The notes under the pieces were generated by a model, which did not search any database, was not told where the DNA came from, and was given only the letters and a program-made list of their open reading frames with translations. Below are positions 56,311 through 64,000 of a DNA stretch of 64,000 nucleotides, piece after piece. The position numbers and the translations under genes are program-made. The first letter of the stretch is position 1; each line of letters begins with the position of its first letter. This stretch comes from Hemileia vastatrix (taxonomy: Eukaryota; Basidiomycota; Pucciniomycetes; Pucciniales; Zaghouaniaceae). Where the stretch lies: assembly GCA_030280995.1 (NCBI GenBank), contig JASXTE010000008.1, positions 4,607,001 through 4,671,000 of the forward strand, in the 5' to 3' direction.

Positions 56311-57573
56311 GTGCAGAAGATTAGGCCTGTCAATGAGCCTATGCCTGTGGGTTTGAATCCGCCCTTGAAGAGACCTCCTTTGTTGAGAGATCCGTACTGT
56401 ACTCCTTTGGTGAAGAATCCTCCAGAATTTTTAGAGATGGCTAGGGTGACTGTTGAAAGGTTGAAAGTTTTTAATTTTGGTCCTGATGGGTGGTTGTCTG
56501 AAGAAGAAAAGAAGTTGTTGTTGCACGTTATTGTGCTAAGGGAAAAAGCCGTGGCGTTTGTTGAGGAGGAAAGGGGTGTATTAAAGCACTCTTATGGGGA
56601 ACCTTACTTGATTCCTGTGGTTTGCCATGAACCTTGGCAAATCAAACCTATTCCAATTCCAGCCGCAATTAGAGAGGATTTTGTAGTGATTGTTAGGGAA
56701 AGAGTCAGGACTGGGTTATACGAAGAATCGACTTCCAGCTACTCAAGTCCGGTTTTCTGTGTAAAAAAGCAGACTGGAAAGTTGAGGGTGGTTCATGATC
56801 TTAGAGCCTTGAATAGAGTCACTATCAAGGATGCTGGTATGCCACCAAGTGCAGAGGATTTTGTTAAAGATTTTGCTGGAAGGGTGTGTTATGGTTTGGG
56901 TGATATTATGGGTGGTTATGATTAGAGGGAGCTTAATATGGATTCAAGGCCTCTCACAACCTTTGAGACTCCTTTGGGAAGATTTCAGCTCACTAGGTTG
57001 CCTCAAGGAGCAACTAATTCAGTGGCGGTATCTCAAGCACAGATGGCTTGGATTTTGCAGGATGAGGTTCCTACTCATGCTGGTATTTTTATTGATGATG
57101 GTGGAATTAAAGAACCATCCACTGATTATGATAATGAGGTGTTAACGGAGAACCCTGGAATAAGGAGGTTTGTTTGGGAATATGAAATAACTCTAGAGAG
57201 AGTGTTGTTTACGATTGAAGAGGCTGGTTTGACCAATTCAGGGTCCAAATTCTGTTTTTGTGTCCCTGCTTTGGAAATTTTGGGTCTTGTGGTATGTAAA
57301 AAGGGAAAAATTATGGCAAAGAAAAAGATTAATAAAATTCAGTCATGGCCAAGGCCTAAAAATACTACTAAAGTCAGTGGATTTTTGGGTGTGTGTGTAT
57401 ATTTCAGGATTTTTATTAAGGATTTTTCTTTGTGGGCTTCACCTTTAAGGAGGTTGACCATCAAAGATGTAGATTGGGAATGTACTGAAGAGTGTAAAGA
57501 GGCTTTTCAGAATTTGAAAAAGGTTGTTGGGGAAGATAGAGGTATTTATGAGAAAGTGAAGGAGGTGGAATAG
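56311..57573 (+). pseudogene. RT and part of RNase H of element 4
   Basis: 56311-56925 is open and encodes the RT N-terminus: NEPMPVGLNPPLKRPPLL, RVRTGLYEESTSSYSSPVFC, GKLRVVHDLRALNRVTIKDA, then CYGLGDIMGGYD with the first catalytic Asp. One TAG (56923-56925) interrupts the frame, which resumes with LNMDSRPLTTFETPLGRFQL and PQGATNSVAVSQAQMAWIL. The active site is GIFIDDGGIK (about 57090). EILGLVVCKKGKIMAKKKIN and the connection domain (FLGVCVYFRIFIKDFSLWAS) follow. The pol-like frame ends around 57537, where sequence of the antisense gene begins, so the end of RNase H and all of integrase are deleted. Copying of RNA into DNA is its normal task; one stop and the truncation disable it. Confidence 0.9.
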
Positions 57574-57806
57574 GGTAGTTATTTATGAGAAGGTGAAGGA
57601 GGTGGAATAGGGTAGTTTGCATCTCTGTCACATTTCTTCTTCTTGGAGTAGCAAGAATCACAGGCCCTGTTGTAGAATTTGGCTTCAGGAGTTGGAAGAG
57701 TGAATTTGCAAGGTCTGCACATGTTGATGAACTGTTTGCAGGCATAGTCCTTGGGAGCAGTGAAGAAAGGTAGATTGGAGGGGTCAAAACCAGGGGATCC
57801 AGACAT
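57545..57806 (-). pseudogene. Antisense Zn-cluster gene alpha (truncated)
   Basis: ATG at 57806: SGSPGFDPSNLPFFTAPKDY, then CKQFINMCRPC (CX6CX2C) and CDSCYSKKKKC (CX2CX6C), then a Pro-rich start of linker (YPIPPPSPSHK). The second cluster is like the basic half of Zn2Cys6 domains. A 36-bp tandem duplication (57541-57612) encodes the linker words twice and brings a stop; beyond it lies the fusion to pol. The counterpart at 63489-64000 continues for at least 150 residues. Its position, antisense and beyond pol, is shared with that copy. Confidence 0.65.
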
Positions 57807-57949
57807 GATCTGTGGTGAGAAAAGGTGATGGAAAGAGATAAGAAGGTGCTTTTTGTCAGTGATGGGTGGATGATGAAGTGAAGGTGGAAGTTCAGCAGGT
57901 TGGCTGTAGGTGTATTCTGTATGAAATTGGCTGGGTCTATTTTATTCAA

Positions 57950-58231
57950 AATTCTGGTAGTCCATCAAGACTCTAAACTGAAAAATCTAATGTTTCAAGA
58001 GTAGTCCATCAAGACTTTAAACTGAACGCTGTGTTAGTCCCCCAAGACTTTAAACTGAGGGTTGTAAGTCCCCCAAGACTATAAACTGAGGAAAAAGGGT
58101 TTTGTTGTTGGAGTTGGTTTTGAAAGATTGGTGGAGGGTATCCACAGGGGGAGCCTCCAAATTTAGCAAAGGCAAGTTTGTGGGTAATTGATGGCCTAGC
58201 AGCTCTATTCACAATTACCCCAGAATGTTAG
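57950..58231 (+). pseudogene. Conserved sense tail of the element (VHQDFKL repeats and WVIDGLAALFTITPEC)
   Basis: In sense orientation it reads VVHQDFKLNAVLVPQDFKL, then SPPRL, a stop, EEKGFCCWSWF, and finally YPQGEPPNLAKASLWVIDGL and AALFTITPEC ending in TAG at 58229-58231. The same text is on the minus strand at 63388-63039 and its end is at 16420-16344. This is the only protein-level signal between integrase and the antisense genes. The last 80 bp also form a hairpin, GGGTAATTGAT...CAATTACCCC. Confidence 0.55.
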
Positions 58232-58433
58232 TTTTTTCTCTGTGTCTTAATGTGGTTGATCTCTGGTTCTGGGTTTATGATTTGGGTTTTGAGTCCCCCA
58301 AGACTTTAAACTGAGTCTTTTTGAGTCCCCCAAGACTATAAAATGAGGATGGTTCCCCAAGACTTAAAACTGAGGGTTGTTTTGTGGTTACATCCTATAA
58401 AGGGTGTGGTCAATTTTTCTTTCTGAATCAAAC
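58232..58433. repeat. Repeated CCCCAAGACTTTAAACTGAG motif
   Basis: Three more copies of the motif lie between the conserved tail and the end of the beta gene (58289-58375). No gene. Confidence 0.7.
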
Positions 58434-59075
58434 TCAAGTACTAGTGGAATTACAGAGGGAATCAAGAGATGAAATGAAGTTTTCAGAATTAGCCTTGAAC
58501 TGGTGAATGAGGTGTCTTCTGTTCTCAATGTCCTGTGGATCTCTAGCAGGAGTGGATTGGAAGTAGTTTAGCAGAAGGTGTTTCTCTTGAGATTTGTGTT
58601 GTTGGAACTTGGCCTTAATTGTGGGCAAGTGGTTTGGTGTTATTGTTTCAATGGATCCTACATTGTTATCATCACTGTCAGAAGATGAAGGAACTGAGAA
58701 GTCATCAGTTTTATAAAGTGGAAAGAAGAAATGGAAGTTTTTACCATCAGATGGACCAGGGATGGTGGAAATTGTTGTTTTAATAGTTTTGGCACTCTTC
58801 TGAGAAGGGTGTAGCTTTTTGATTAAACTGAGAATCAAGATGGATGGCGCAGATCTTTTGGTGCTGGTAGAAGATGGACCAGCTTGAGGTGGAGGTGAAG
58901 CTGTTGCAGAAGATAATGGACCAGGTCTGTAGCAGGTCTTCTTTCTGGAGTAGCAGACATCACAGGACGTTCTGTATGGATGGACAAGAGGTGTGATGGT
59001 GCAGATTAGATTATTGTCAATGGAGTATTGGCAAGGACCCATTTCAGAGGCAGATTTGGGAAGAAGGTTGAACAT
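58434..59075 (-). CDS. Antisense Zn-cluster gene beta
   Basis: ATG at 59075; the open frame of 213 residues ends at 58434. N-terminus FNLLPKSASEMGPCQYSIDN, cluster 1 CQYSIDNNLIC (the second Cys of CX2CX6C is Ser here; the copy at 62194 has CQYCINNNLIC), 12-residue linker, cluster 2 CDVCYSRKKTC. A Ser/Pro linker and a Ser/Asp-rich acidic stretch (SVPSSSDSDDNNVG) follow, then a charged helical C-terminus (TIKAKFQQHKSQEKHLLLNY). The open frame extends upstream through the PPT into the LTR, but the ATG at 59075, 33 bp inside the PPT, is the sensible start because it is conserved in the other copy. The promoter would then lie in the 3' LTR. This is the longest undamaged ORF of the Zn-cluster group here. 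A DNA-binding regulator is a reasonable inference, no more. Confidence 0.65.
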   Translation of the reverse strand: MFNLLPKSASEMGPCQYSIDNNLICTITPLVHPYRTSCDVCYSRKKTCYRPGPLSSATASPPPQAGPSSTSTKRSAPSILILSLIKKLHPSQKSAKTIKTTISTIPGPSDGKNFHFFFPLYKTDDFSVPSSSDSDDNNVGSIETITPNHLPTIKAKFQQHKSQEKHLLLNYFQSTPARDPQDIENRRHLIHQFKANSENFISSLDSLCNSTST

Positions 59076-59108
59076 GGTTGTATGATAAAGAAAGAATGTG
59101 GAAATTCT

Positions 59109-59123
59109 TAATTGGAGGGAGGA
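59109..59123 (+). other. Polypurine tract of element 4
   Basis: TTAATTGGAGGGAGGA ends directly before the TGTGG of the 3' LTR. It is identical in core to 62146-62160 (inverted) and to 14043-14057. Confidence 0.85.
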
Positions 59124-60326
59124 TGTGGTCTTCCAACATTGGCAGGGGCCTTTGCTGTGTTTTTTGGCGCTGTTTGTGCATGTCTTAATGGACATCTGTT
59201 AAGGAATTGGGTATTTTTCTGGTTTTATTCCGTTGTGGTCTTCCAACATTGGCAGGGGCCTTTGTTGTGTGATTTGGCGCTGTTTGTGCATGTCTTAATT
59301 GACATCTGTTAAAGAATCGGGTATTTTTCTGGTTTTATTCGGTGGATATTGGGTCTGCGGGTATGTGGGTACTATGATTGGATAGCCCAGGTTTTTCTCT
59401 ATATTTTATGTCTTGGAGACATTTTTCATATTCTAAGTTTTAAGGGGTCATTTCCTCAATTTTCATTTATAAAAGTTTGCCGTTTAATTTTGTTTTTCAT
59501 GTTTTACGGGCTAACCTTAAGTCTTAGGGTGAAGTGCTTAGTACCATTGGATAGAGCTAATTTTTCTCTATATTACATGTCTCAATGTTGTTATAGTGAA
59601 ATTCCGTGTTTTAAAGGTTTTAGTAGTTGTAGCTAATTTATCTAAGTAGATTAGTGGTTTTTGTTGGTTTCTGTCTTCAGGGAGGCCGGGCCGCTTTAGG
59701 CGGCATCTCTGACGTCGGGCGGCCTGCCCGCCTCTGTTTTATGAGGTTGGGGAGCGCTTCAGGAGGGTTTTTTATGCAATTTGGCGGGTACAGGCGCTAG
59801 ATTGGTGGGTGTGCATGGGCTCTTAGTTAGTGGTCTGTGTGTACATAGTGAATAAGACAGTTTGGGGAACCTTAATCATCATACAACCATCCGGAGGTGA
59901 TCTCATTGTTCCTCACTCAGTTTTCACTGTTTTCTGGCCACAATTGTCTGTGTTTGTTACAAGTAAGTTCTTCATTTAACTTAACTTTGGCAACTGTTTT
60001 CTCTGTTATAGTCTTGCAAGCTATAGCAAGTATTATTGCTGTCTCTGGTGTGGATTTGCAGCCTACATCAAGTATCTTTGCTGTCTCTGGTGTGGACTTT
60101 GTTCTACATTTCAGTTCTTTGGTCTGGTAGTCTATCTGATGACTACTTTCTTCGCTCATCAAGCAGTCAAGTGTGTTTAAAAGGGGTCTTTAGCAAAACA
60201 GGAACCAACTTACTTTAGCAAGTAAATCTCACTCTATTTTTCTAAAGGGACAGGGGATTTTCTCTCTGGGTTTCTCTCCAACTCCCTTGGTCAAAGCCTA
60301 TAGCTAGTACTATAGGATTGTCTACA
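59124..60326 (+). repeat. 3' LTR of element 4 (with internal 111-bp duplication)
   Basis: TGTGGTCTTCC to GGATTGTCTACA, 1203 bp. The first about 111 bp are tandemly duplicated (second copy from 59235). The body is nearly identical to the inverted LTR at 61052-62145 and more different from the 5' LTR at 51844. It contains the GC-rich tract GGCGGCATCTC/GGGCGGCCTGCCCGCC near 59690-59735. Confidence 0.9.
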
Positions 60327-61049
60327 CCGTGGATATTGGGTCTGCGGGTATGTAGGTACTATCATTGGATAGCCCCAGTTTTTCTCAATATTTCATGTCT
60401 TGGTAATATTTTTTATATTCTAAGTTTTAAGGGGTCATTTCCTCATTTTTCACTTACAAAAGATAGCTGTTTAATTTTTTTCATGTTTTACGGGCTACCC
60501 TTAAGTCTTAGGGTTAAGTTCTTAGTACCATTAGATAGGGCTAACTTATCTCTATATTGCATGTCTCAAGTTGTTATAGTGTAATTTTGTGTTTTAAGGG
60601 TTTTAGTAGTTGTAGTGAATTTTTTAACTAGATTAGTTGTTTTTATTGGTTTTCTGGCTTCAGGGAAGCCGGGTCGCTTCAGGCAGCACCTCCGATGTCT
60701 GGCAGCCCGCCGGCCTCTGTTTTAGAAGGTTGGGGAGTGCTTCTGGAGGGTTTTTATTCAATTTGGATGGTACAGGTGACAAATTTGTTGGTGTGCATGG
60801 GCTCTTAGATAGTGGTCTGTGTGTACACAGTGAATAAGACAGTTTAGGGAAACTTTAATTATCATACAACCATCCGGAGGTGATATCCTTGTTCCTCACT
60901 CAGTTTTCACTGTTTTTTGGCCACAATTGGCTGTGTTTGTTGCAAGGTTAGTTCTTTATATTACTCAACTTTAGCAAAAGGTTCTCTGGTATAGTATTTC
61001 AAGCTATATCAAGTATTATTGCTGTCTCTGGTGTAGATTTGCAGCCTAC
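60327..61049 (+). repeat. Truncated LTR of the same family
   Basis: It starts inside the LTR (at GTGGATATTGGGTCTGCGGG), lacks the first 110 bp or so, and stops at GATTTGCAGCCTACG before the LTR end. It is closer to the 51844 LTR than to its neighbours (for example CACTTACAAAAGATAGC). Confidence 0.85.
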
Positions 61050-61051
61050 GT

Positions 61052-62145
61052 TGTAGACAATCCTATAGTACTAGCTATAGGCCTTGACCAAGGGAGTTGG
61101 AGAAAAACCAGAGAGAAAATCCCCTGTCCCTTTAGAAAAATAGAGTGAGATTTACTTGCTAAAGTAAGTTGGTTCCTGTTTTGCTAAAGACCCCTTTTAA
61201 ACACACTTGACTGCTTGATGAGCCAAGAAAGTAGTCCCCAGATAGACTACCAGACCAAAGAACTGAAATGTAGAACAAAGTCCACACCAGAGACAGCAAA
61301 GATACTTGATGTAGGCTGCAAATCCACACCAGAGACAGCAATAATACTTGCTATAGCTTGCAAGACTATAACAGAGAAAACAGTTGCCAAAGTTAAGTTA
61401 AATGAAGAACTTACTTGCAACAAACACAGCCAATTGTGGCCAGAAAACAGTGAAAACTGAGTGAGGAACAATGAGATCACCTCCTGATGGTTGTATGATG
61501 ATTAAGGTTGCCCCAAACTGTCTTATTCACTATGTAGACACAGACCACTAACTAAGAGCCCATGCGCACCCACCAATCTGGCGCCTGTACCTGCCAGATT
61601 GCATAAAAAACCCTTCTGGAGCGCTCCCCAACCTCCTAAAACAGAGGCGGGCAGGCCGCCCGACGTCGGAGATGCCGCCTGAAGCGGCCCGGCCTCCCTG
61701 AAGCCAGAAAACCAATAAAAACCACTAATCTACTTAGTAAAACTAGCTACAAATACTAAAACCTTTAAAACACGGAATTTCACTATAACAACATTGAGAC
61801 ATGAAATATAGAGAAAAATTAGCTCTATCAAATGGTACTAAGCACTTAACCCTAAGACTTAAGGTTAGCCCATAAAACACGAAAAACAAAATTAAACAGC
61901 AATCTTTTATAAATGAAAAATGAGGAAATGACCCCTTAAAACTTATAATATGAAAAATGTCTCCAAGACATAAAATATAGAGATAAACCAGGGCTATCCA
62001 ATGATAGTACCCACATACCCGCAGACCCAATATCCACGGAATAAAACCAGAAAAATACCAAATTCCTTAACAGATGTCAATTAAGACATGCACAAACAGC
62101 GCCAAATCACACAACAAAGGCCCCTTCCAATGTTGGAAGACCACA
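61052..62145 (-). repeat. 3' LTR of the right-hand element, inverted
   Basis: In plus orientation it starts TGTAGACAATCC and ends GGAAGACCACA, the complement of the LTR at 59124. 1094 bp, without the 111-bp duplication. It forms a large inverted repeat with 59124-60326, separated by about 725 bp. Confidence 0.9.
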
Positions 62146-62193
62146 TCCTCCCTCCAATTGAGAATGTCCGCATTCTTTCTTCATCCAACCACC

Positions 62194-62834
62194 ATGTTTA
62201 ACCTCCTTCCCAAATCTGCCTCTGAAATGCTCCCCTGCCAATACTGCATCAACAATAATTTAATCTGCGCCATAACACCACCTGTTCATCCATACAGAAC
62301 GTGCTGCGATGTCTGCCACTCCAGAAAGAAGACCTGCCACAGACCTGGTCCACTTTCTTCCACAACAGATTCACCTCTGCCTCAACCTGGTCCTTCTTCT
62401 GCCAGCACCAAAAGATCTAGGCCATCCATCCTGATACTCAGATTAATCAAAAAACTCCACCCTTCCCAGAAGAGTGCCACAACCCATAAAACAACTAGTT
62501 CCCCCATCCCTGGTTCATCTGATGGTAAAGAAAATTCATTCCTTCCTTCAACTTTAAAACTGATAACTTCTCAGTTCCTTCCTCTTCTGATAGTGATGAT
62601 AACAATGTAGGATCCATTGCACCACCAACACCAATGCACTTTCCCACTATCAAGGCCAAGTTCCAACAACACACATCTCAACAGAGACAACTTCTGCTTC
62701 ACTATTTCCAATCCACTCCTGCTAGAGATCCACAGGACATTTAGAACAGAAGACACCTCATTCACCAGTTCAAGGCTAATTCTGAACACTTCATTTCATC
62801 TCTTGATTCCCTCTGTAATTCCACTAGTACTTGA
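62194..62834 (+). pseudogene. Antisense Zn-cluster gene beta, right-hand copy
   Basis: ATG at 62194. CQYCINNNLIC and CDVCHSRKKTC give a complete CX2CX6C-x12-CX2CX6C cluster, matching the Zn2Cys6 spacing rule (linker 5-12, second half CX2CX6-8C). A Ser/Pro/Thr linker follows with RPSILILRLIKKLHPSQKSA, nearly as in the left copy. A one- or two-base change near 62545 shifts the frame; after it the original sequence (SVPSSSDSDDNNVGSI) is still readable, with one TAG before NRRHLIHQFKAN. The end SSLDSLCNSTST is identical to the left copy. So the cluster is intact but the C-terminus is broken. Confidence 0.65.
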
Positions 62835-62879
62835 GTTTGATTCAGAAAAGAAAAATTGACCACACCCTCTATAGGATGC

Positions 62880-63390
62880 AACCACAAACAACCCTCAGTT
62901 TTAAGTCTTGGGGGACCATCCTCATCTTATAGTCTTGGGGGACTCAAAAACCCTCAGTTTAAAGTCTTGGGGGACTCAAAAAACCTAAATCATAAACCCA
63001 GAACCAGAGATCAACCACATTAAGACACAGAGAAAAAACTAACATTCTGGGGTAATTGTGAATAGAGCAGCCAGCCTATCAATTACCCCCAAACTTGGCT
63101 TTGCAAAATTCGTAGGCTCCCCCTGCGGATACCCTCCACCAATCATTCAAACCAACTCCAACAACAAAACCCTTTTTCCTCAGTTTATAGTCTTGGGGGA
63201 CTTACAAACCTCAGTTTAAAGTCTTGGGGGACTAACACAGTGTTCAGTATAAAGTCTTGATGGACTGACTTGATACCAAAGCTTTTCAGTTTAGAGTCTT
63301 GATGGACTGATAAAATTTCCAGTTTAGAGTCATAGAGGACTGTCAGAATCTTGCATGAATCTGACTGAGCCAATTTCATGCAATACACAC
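62880..63390 (-). pseudogene. Motif repeats and conserved sense tail, right-hand element
   Basis: On the minus strand: SVHQDSKLKSFGIKSVHQDF, then LVPQDFKLRFVSPPRL, a stop, a region matching the left element, and YPQGEPTNFAKPSLGVIDRL then AALFTITPEC ending in TAG at 63041-63039. 62895-62985 holds three further motif copies in noncoding sequence. It supports the sense tail seen in elements 2 and 4. Confidence 0.6.
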
Positions 63391-63488
63391 ACAGCTAGAC
63401 CCTAGGAGCGTCCGCCTTCACTTCATCTTCTACTCATCACTGACAAAATCTTCTCTTATCCTTTTCATCACCTTTCACACCACAGATC

Positions 63489-64000
63489 ATGTCTGGATCC
63501 CCTGCTGTGGACTCCTCTACTCTTCCTTGCTTCACTGCTCCAAGGGACTATGCCTGAAAACAGTGCATCCACATGTGCAGACCTTGCACATTCACTCTTC
63601 CAAATCCAGATCCAAATTCTACAACTGGGCTTGTGACTCTTGCTATTCCAAAAAAAAGAAATGTGACAGAGATGCCCACTATCCGATTCCTCCGCCTTCT
63701 CCTTCTCACAAGTACATCTCCAGATCCCCTACCAGGTCTCCAGAACTTGGTCCATCCTCTTCCTCTCTATCTTCAGCTCCTTCCAGAAGATCCAGAAGCT
63801 CAGCTTCCTGTACTCTTCCCAAAAGACCAGCCTTAGCTTCTCAAGAAACTGCTTTTATCACTTCTAAATTAGCTCCAAAAGCTTCAAAATCAACCCCTAG
63901 GCTTCTAGACCGTGTCCAGGCGGCCCGCCCGCCTCACCAAACAGTGAAAATCAGGGCCAAAACCTCCAAAAACGGCCAGAAAATAGCCGAATTCATCCAG
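63489..64000 (+). pseudogene. Antisense Zn-cluster gene alpha, right-hand copy (runs off the window)
   Basis: ATG at 63489: SGSPAVDSSTLPCFTAPRDY, then a TGA where the left copy has the first Cys codon, CIHMCRPC, a one-base loss near 63610, and CDSCYSKKKKCDRDAHYPIP. A Ser/Pro/Arg-rich linker follows (SRSPTRSPELGPSSSSLSS), then basic sequence to the edge of the window. The GC-rich words near 63915-63935 (GGCGGCCCGCCCGCC) recall the LTR GC tract. Broken, and the C-terminus is not visible. Confidence 0.6.

Larger units (their letters stand above)
51844..60326 (+). mobile_element. Gypsy-type LTR element with antisense Zn-cluster genes (element 4)
   Basis: 5' LTR 51844-52935, PBS 52940-52956, gag-protease 53031-55309, spacer 55310-56310, RT/RNase H 56311-57537. 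The pol frame is cut there and joined to the 3' part of an antisense gene (57806 to about 57545). A conserved sense tail (57950-58231), a second antisense gene (59075-58434), the PPT (59109-59123) and the 3' LTR (59124-60326) follow. Integrase is deleted. Gag and RT are well preserved, with only a few stops. A deletion derivative that cannot integrate by itself; it may have been mobilised in trans. Confidence 0.85.
62146..64000 (-). mobile_element. Right-hand LTR element (same family), 3' part only
   Basis: From left to right in mirror image: PPT (TCCTCCCTCCAATTG), antisense beta gene, motif repeats and conserved tail, antisense alpha gene, then the window ends. Gag-pol should lie on the minus strand to the right. 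The order is the same as in element 4, which shows that the antisense genes belong to the family. Confidence 0.8.

Noticed and set aside
59917..60162. 81-codon ORF repeated at 59917 (minus) and 61215 (plus)
   Set aside because: Inside the inverted LTR pair and duplicated with it. The internal repeat in the peptide comes from a short DNA repeat in the LTR. It is not open as such in the LTR at 51844.

Overview
This window is a repeat-dominated stretch of an AT-rich eukaryotic genome, most likely a basidiomycete and, by its transposon repertoire, probably a rust fungus (Pucciniales). The reasons are short introns of 50-70 bp, Ty3/Gypsy polyproteins of basidiomycete type, a fungal-type PIF/Harbinger pair, a degenerate HLTF/RAD5-like SNF2 helicase and a Tet-like 2OG-Fe(II) oxygenase family that I associate with rusts. 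The organism call is inference. I see no intact host housekeeping gene, no rRNA and no tRNA. Nearly every coding stretch is a mobile-element gene, and most carry stops or frameshifts.

Layout. 1-2958 holds a decayed SNF2 helicase on the minus strand. An old plus-strand Ty3/Gypsy copy (copy A) runs from 3002 to about 23728 and has been split twice. A 6.9 kb PIF/Harbinger element (3161-10044) sits in its gag region. It contains a SANT/Myb-like gene, a Tet-like oxygenase pseudogene, a long purine/pyrimidine foldback, the transposase and a nested MITE. A younger LTR element (12921-21764, minus orientation, near-identical LTRs, ATGT target duplication) splits the pol region between RT and RNase H. 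24690-25640 is a decayed tandem repeat. 26237-30310 is a minus-strand relative of copy A (copy B). 31149-34515 has an LTR-like repeat and a third Gypsy lineage. 34515-34830 is an integrase tail on the plus strand. It is followed by a 3.77 kb tandem duplication (35329-42868) whose minus strand carries two small genes with Zn2Cys6-like cysteine clusters. 43526-43900 holds nested MITEs. 44741-51100 is a large satellite block of palindromic 48-bp and 40-bp units, interrupted by a solo LTR.

From 51844 to the end there are two LTR elements of one family facing each other. The left one (51844-60326, plus) has LTR, PBS, gag-protease, RT-RNase H (truncated), two antisense Zn-cluster genes, polypurine tract and LTR. 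The right one (from 62145 rightward, minus) shows the mirror image: LTR, PPT and the same two antisense genes.

The most interesting theme is a group of Gypsy-type retroelements that appear to carry, between pol and the 3' LTR, a pair of small genes on the opposite strand. These genes encode proteins with two CX2CX6C half-clusters. The elements share a conserved sense-strand tail peptide (WVIDGLAALFTITPEC) and many copies of a short motif that reads [LV]-x-Q/H-[DE]-x-K-L in sense. Frame, domain and boundary statements come from reading the sequence directly; no database search or alignment was run.
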